Positions 6,132-9,001 of a stretch of DNA of 9,001 nucleotides are shown here, piece after piece. Position numbers and translations under genes: made by a program. Numbering within the stretch: the first letter of the stretch is position 1; each line of letters opens with the position of its first letter. Under the pieces are notes generated by a model. It searched no databases. It was not told the DNA's origin and saw only the letters and a list, made by a program, of their open reading frames with translations. The stretch is from an uncultured Ruminococcus sp. (lineage in GTDB: Bacteria; Bacillota; Clostridia; Oscillospirales; Ruminococcaceae), in the NCBI GenBank assembly GCA_902796865.1, contig CADBQZ010000211.1, positions 1 through 9,001 on the forward strand. The letters run 5' to 3'.

Positions 6132-7430
6132 ATGTTTTTTCAAAAAGATCTTGAAACGATGTCAAGACAAAAAATCGAGGAAATACAGCTTGAAAGGCTG
6201 AAAAAACTCGTAGACTACTGTGACAGAAATGTCCCGTTTTATCACAAGAGGCTTGAGGAATCGGGTGTTACCGCCGACAAGATAAAAACTCTTGATGATA
6301 TAAAATACATACCATATACTACCAAGGACGACATACGTGATAACTATCCATTCGGTTTGTTCGGACAACCGCTAAAAAAGATAGTAAGGATACACGCTTC
6401 AAGCGGTACAACCGGAAAGCCGACCGTTGTCGGATATACTAAAAACGATCTTGAAAACTGGAGCGACTGCATGGCTAGAATTTGTGTCGCAGCAGGCGCA
6501 TCAGACGAAGACATAGTTCAGATAGCATTCGGATATGGATTATTTACCGGAGCACTCGGCCTTCATTACGGTCTTGAAAAGATCGGTGCAACGGTTGTGC
6601 CGACATCCAGTGGAAATACCGAAAAGCAAATAATGCTTATGCAGGATTTTCAGACTACCGCTTTAGTAGCTACTCCTTCATATGCACAGTTTATAGGCGA
6701 AACTGCAAAAGAAATGGGTGTTATAGACAAGCTCAATCTTAAACTTGGACTGTTCGGCTCAGAAGGATGCACAACAGAAATGAGAAGTCAGGTCGAGAAA
6801 ACATTAAATCTTTTTGCAACAGATAACTATGGAATGAGTGAGCTTATGGGTCCGGGCGTTTCAGGTGAATGTCATCTAAGATGCGGACTGCATATCAATG
6901 AAGACCACTTCATCCCTGAAATTATCGACCCGAAAACTCTTGAAGTGCTTCCGAGAGGTTCTCAGGGTGAACTTGTAATAACTACTCTTACCAAAGAGGG
7001 CATCCCGATGCTCAGATACCGTACCAAGGACATAACCAAGATAAATTATGAACCTTGCGAGTGCGGCAGAACATTTGCGAGAATGGAAAAGGTAATGGGA
7101 AGAACTGATGATATGCTGAAGATAAGAGGCGTAAATGTATTCCCGTCTCAGATAGAAAGCGTTCTTATGAGATTTGACAAGATAGCTCCTCATTATCAGC
7201 TTGTAATAACACGAGAAAATTTCTCTGACCGTCTTGAAGTACGCATAGAGCTTGCTGATGAGAGTCTCCTTGATAATTATTCCGGCCTTGAATCACTAAG
7301 AGGTTCTATACATCACGATCTTAAAACAGTTCTCGGAATAGATACAAAGGTATCGCTTGTCGAGCATAAATCGCTCGAAAGATTCCAGGGCAAGGCAAAG
7401 AGGATCGTAGACCTCAGAAATTCAAAATGA
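6132..7430 (+). CDS. Phenylacetate-CoA ligase family protein (PaaK-like aryl-CoA ligase)
   Basis: 432 residues from the ATG at 6132, the standard length for PaaK. The family activates aryl acids (phenylacetate, indoleacetate) with ATP and coenzyme A through an adenylate. Motifs of the ANL superfamily: P-loop 'SSGTTGKPTVV' (90-100), 'YGMSE' (233-237), 'TKEGIPMLRYRTKDI' (287-301, ribose-binding Asp), hinge 'GRTDDMLKIRGVNVFPSQIE' (323-342), and the C-terminal lid with 'QGKAKRI' (419-425) carrying the expected lysine. Cysteines in 'SGECHLRCG' (246, 251) and 'CECGR' (309, 311) could bind a metal. Next to iorA, the likely job is interconverting aryl acetates and aryl-acetyl-CoA made or used by indolepyruvate oxidoreductase, rather than aerobic phenylacetate breakdown. 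It is the first gene of the operon; its stop overlaps the next start by 4 nt (ATGA). Assignment to the family is firm, the substrate is inferred. Confidence 0.93.
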   Translation: MFFQKDLETMSRQKIEEIQLERLKKLVDYCDRNVPFYHKRLEESGVTADKIKTLDDIKYIPYTTKDDIRDNYPFGLFGQPLKKIVRIHASSGTTGKPTVVGYTKNDLENWSDCMARICVAAGASDEDIVQIAFGYGLFTGALGLHYGLEKIGATVVPTSSGNTEKQIMLMQDFQTTALVATPSYAQFIGETAKEMGVIDKLNLKLGLFGSEGCTTEMRSQVEKTLNLFATDNYGMSELMGPGVSGECHLRCGLHINEDHFIPEIIDPKTLEVLPRGSQGELVITTLTKEGIPMLRYRTKDITKINYEPCECGRTFARMEKVMGRTDDMLKIRGVNVFPSQIESVLMRFDKIAPHYQLVITRENFSDRLEVRIELADESLLDNYSGLESLRGSIHHDLKTVLGIDTKVSLVEHKSLERFQGKAKRIVDLRNSK

Positions 7431-8257
7431 AAAAGCTCTTTGTGACCGATCTTGACGGAACATTCCTTGATCCAAGGGCGGCAGTATCTGAAAAGTCTGC
7501 AAAAATAATAAACAATTTTATAAAAAATGGCGGACATTTTACATTTGCTACCGCAAGGACGGCAGTTTCAGCTTCTCAGATAATGAAAGATGTTTTTGTG
7601 AATGTACCATGTATACTCATGAACGGAGTAAGCATTTATGATCTTTCTGAAAAGAGATACATAAAAAATGAATATTTCTCCTCAAAGGATTCCAAAAAGA
7701 TCGCAGAGATATTTTCAGACTGCGGTGTTATACCATTTATGTATAAAATAGAAAACGAAAAGCTCGATACATATTATTACGATTTTAATTGTCGGGAAAT
7801 GTATGATTTCTTTATTATGTGCAAAAATGATCCTAACCGCAGCTTTTATAAGTGTGATTCTTTGATAGATGCTGCTGATAATATGACTATCTATTTTTCA
7901 GTACAAGGCAGTCATGATAAGCTTCAGAAAGCTGCTGATATATTAGCAAAAACAAATATTTGCAGCTTTGCATTCTACAGAGATGTATATAATACCGAAA
8001 TATGGTTTCTGGAAGTATTTTCAAAAAATGCTTCCAAATCAAACGGTATAAATTTTATAAAAGATTACGGTGGATTTGAGCATATAACTTGTTTCGGTGA
8101 TAATCTTAATGATCTTCCGATGTTTGAGGTGTGCGATAAGAAGATCGCCGTAAGCAATGCAAAAGATGAAATAAAGAAGGCTGCTGATGAGATCATCGGA
8201 AGCAATACTGATGACGCAGTTGCAGTCTATATTAAAAAAATAACCGAAAGGATATGA
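7427..8257 (+). CDS. Cof-type HAD superfamily hydrolase
   Basis: 276 residues, usual for Cof/YbjI-type (class IIB) HAD phosphatases, soluble Mg-dependent enzymes acting on sugar phosphates, flavin or cofactor phosphates. Motif I is 'VTDLDGTFLD' with nucleophile Asp8 and acid/base Asp10. Motif II is near 'FATAR' (40-44, Thr42 in place of the usual LATGR context). The motif III lysine is in 'KNASKSNGI' (around residue 203). Motif IV is 'FGDNLNDLPMF' (223-233, Asp225 and Asp229). All catalytic residues are present. The ATG overlaps the stop of the ligase gene (ATGA) and has no strong Shine-Dalgarno site, so translation is probably coupled. The gene ends 4 nt before iorA. Its presence between the ligase and iorA is unexpected: it may be a passenger or may act on a phosphorylated intermediate. 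The substrate cannot be named. Confidence 0.9.
   Translation: MKKLFVTDLDGTFLDPRAAVSEKSAKIINNFIKNGGHFTFATARTAVSASQIMKDVFVNVPCILMNGVSIYDLSEKRYIKNEYFSSKDSKKIAEIFSDCGVIPFMYKIENEKLDTYYYDFNCREMYDFFIMCKNDPNRSFYKCDSLIDAADNMTIYFSVQGSHDKLQKAADILAKTNICSFAFYRDVYNTEIWFLEVFSKNASKSNGINFIKDYGGFEHITCFGDNLNDLPMFEVCDKKIAVSNAKDEIKKAADEIIGSNTDDAVAVYIKKITERI
8247..8252 (+). promoter_or_regulatory. Ribosome binding site of iorA
   Basis: AAAGGA sits within the last codons of the HAD gene, 9 nt before the ATG at 8262. It supports that start and operon-style coupling. Confidence 0.75.
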
Positions 8258-8261
8258 ACCC

Positions 8262-9001
8262 ATGAACAAATTGATGCTTGGCAACGAAGCAGTTGCAAGA
8301 GGTCTGTATGAGGGCGGATGTCAGCTTTTATCAAGCTATCCGGGAACTCCTTCTACAGAGATCACCGAATTCGGTGCAAAATATGATGATATGTATGCTG
8401 AATGGGCACCTAATGAAAAGGTTGCTATGGAAACAGCTATCGGTGCATCTATAGCAGGTGCAAGAAGCTTTTGCGGCATGAAACACGTAGGACTTAATGT
8501 CGCTGCTGATCCGCTTTATACCGTTTCATATACCGGTGTTACCGGCGGTATTGTTATCGCTGTTGCAGATGACCCGGGTATGCACTCATCTCAGAATGAA
8601 CAGGACAGCCGCCATCACGCAATAGCTTCAAAAGTGGCTATGCTTGAACCATCTGATTCAGGTGAATGCCGTGATTTCGCAAAAAAAGCATTTGACCTGT
8701 CAGAAAAATTCGATACTCCGGTCATATTAAGGCTTTCTACAAGAGTTGCTCATTCACAGAGCAGCGTTGAACTTCATGACAGAGAAGAACATGAGCTTAT
8801 ACCATATAAGAAAGATCCTTCTAAATACGCAATGGTGCCTGCATTCGCAAGAAAAAGACACGTTGTTGTTGAGGAAAGAACAAAAAAACTTATAGAATAT
8901 GCGGAAAACTGTGAATTCAACAGAGAAGAACTTAATGACAGCAAGATCGGCGTTATAACAAGCGGTATCTCCTATCAGTATGCAAGAGAAGCTCTCGGTG
9001 A
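8262..9001 (+). CDS. iorA: Indolepyruvate:ferredoxin oxidoreductase alpha subunit, N-terminal part (runs off right edge)
   Basis: The first 246 codons of a protein usually of about 600 residues. IorA with IorB oxidises aryl pyruvates (indolepyruvate, phenylpyruvate) to aryl-acetyl-CoA and CO2, reducing ferredoxin; it can run in reverse as a reductive carboxylation. It is oxygen-sensitive and cytoplasmic. What is visible is the N-terminal thiamine-diphosphate pyrimidine-binding domain: 'LGNEAVARGLYEGG' (6-19), 'SSYPGTPSTEI' (24-34), 'EWAPNEKVAMETAIGASIAG' (47-66), 'MKHVGLNVAADP' (73-84), and 'DDPGMHSSQNEQDSRHHA' (103-120), all highly typical. The following domain begins at about 225 ('SKIGVITSGISYQYAREAL'). 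The C-terminal TPP domain and the two [4Fe-4S] ferredoxin domain lie outside the window. It is the third gene of the operon; iorB is expected next. Confidence 0.93.
   Translation, partial: MNKLMLGNEAVARGLYEGGCQLLSSYPGTPSTEITEFGAKYDDMYAEWAPNEKVAMETAIGASIAGARSFCGMKHVGLNVAADPLYTVSYTGVTGGIVIAVADDPGMHSSQNEQDSRHHAIASKVAMLEPSDSGECRDFAKKAFDLSEKFDTPVILRLSTRVAHSQSSVELHDREEHELIPYKKDPSKYAMVPAFARKRHVVVEERTKKLIEYAENCEFNREELNDSKIGVITSGISYQYAREALG

Noticed and set aside
6876..7193. Minus-strand open frame inside the aryl-CoA ligase
   Set aside because: Antisense shadow of a fully typical gene, without promoter or ribosome site.
1..9001. CRISPR array, tRNA, rRNA, insertion sequence, toxin-antitoxin or phage module
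   Set aside because: No spaced direct repeats, cloverleaf, transposase, or paired small genes with start signals were seen on either strand.

Overview
The window looks like chromosome of a cellulolytic, low-GC Gram-positive gut bacterium, most likely a Ruminococcus. The strongest pointer is a secreted GH9 cellulase with a family 3c carbohydrate-binding module and a C-terminal dockerin whose second half has the 'DLxxLKR' and 'VFDL' flavour of Ruminococcus flavefaciens-type dockerins. AT-rich spacers, AGGAGG-type ribosome binding sites and a Firmicute-style aryl-CoA ligase / indolepyruvate oxidoreductase cluster agree with this. The species is an inference.

Layout. The left two thirds is read leftwards (minus strand). 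From right to left it holds: a uridine-kinase-like P-loop kinase (4961-5881); a decayed gene (3997-4792) whose readable protein runs through successive pieces in alternating frames; the GH9-CBM3c-dockerin cellulase (1503-3830); a GtrB/DPM1-type membrane glycosyltransferase (378-1349); and, overlapping it by 8 nt, the start of a membrane-anchored WG-repeat-like protein that runs off the left edge. The right third is read rightwards: a PaaK-type aryl-CoA ligase (6132-7430), a Cof-type HAD phosphatase (7427-8257) and the first 246 codons of indolepyruvate:ferredoxin oxidoreductase alpha subunit iorA (8262 to the edge). These three are tightly packed and look like one operon, which probably continues with iorB outside the window.

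Expression signals are unusually legible. Sigma-A-type promoters can be placed for the cellulase, the kinase and the ligase operon. All three share the nine bases TGCTATAAT (extended -10). The promoter positions and Shine-Dalgarno sites show that the true starts of these three genes lie inside the longest open frames. Rho-independent terminators follow the cellulase and the kinase, and a weaker one follows the decayed gene, so most minus-strand genes are separate transcription units.

How the genes relate. The cellulase would be exported and docked onto a scaffoldin to attack cellulose. The aryl-CoA ligase and IorA handle aryl acetates and aryl pyruvates with ferredoxin. Cellulolytic ruminococci are known to use phenylacetate and related acids to make aromatic amino acids by reductive carboxylation, so this neighbourhood pairs cellulose breakdown with that chemistry, although the genes are on opposite strands and not co-transcribed. 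I found no CRISPR array, tRNA, rRNA, insertion sequence or clear defence system, and no convincing undescribed multi-gene system. The most unusual items are the multi-frame pseudogene and an insert with a calcium-loop-like motif in the GH9 domain.
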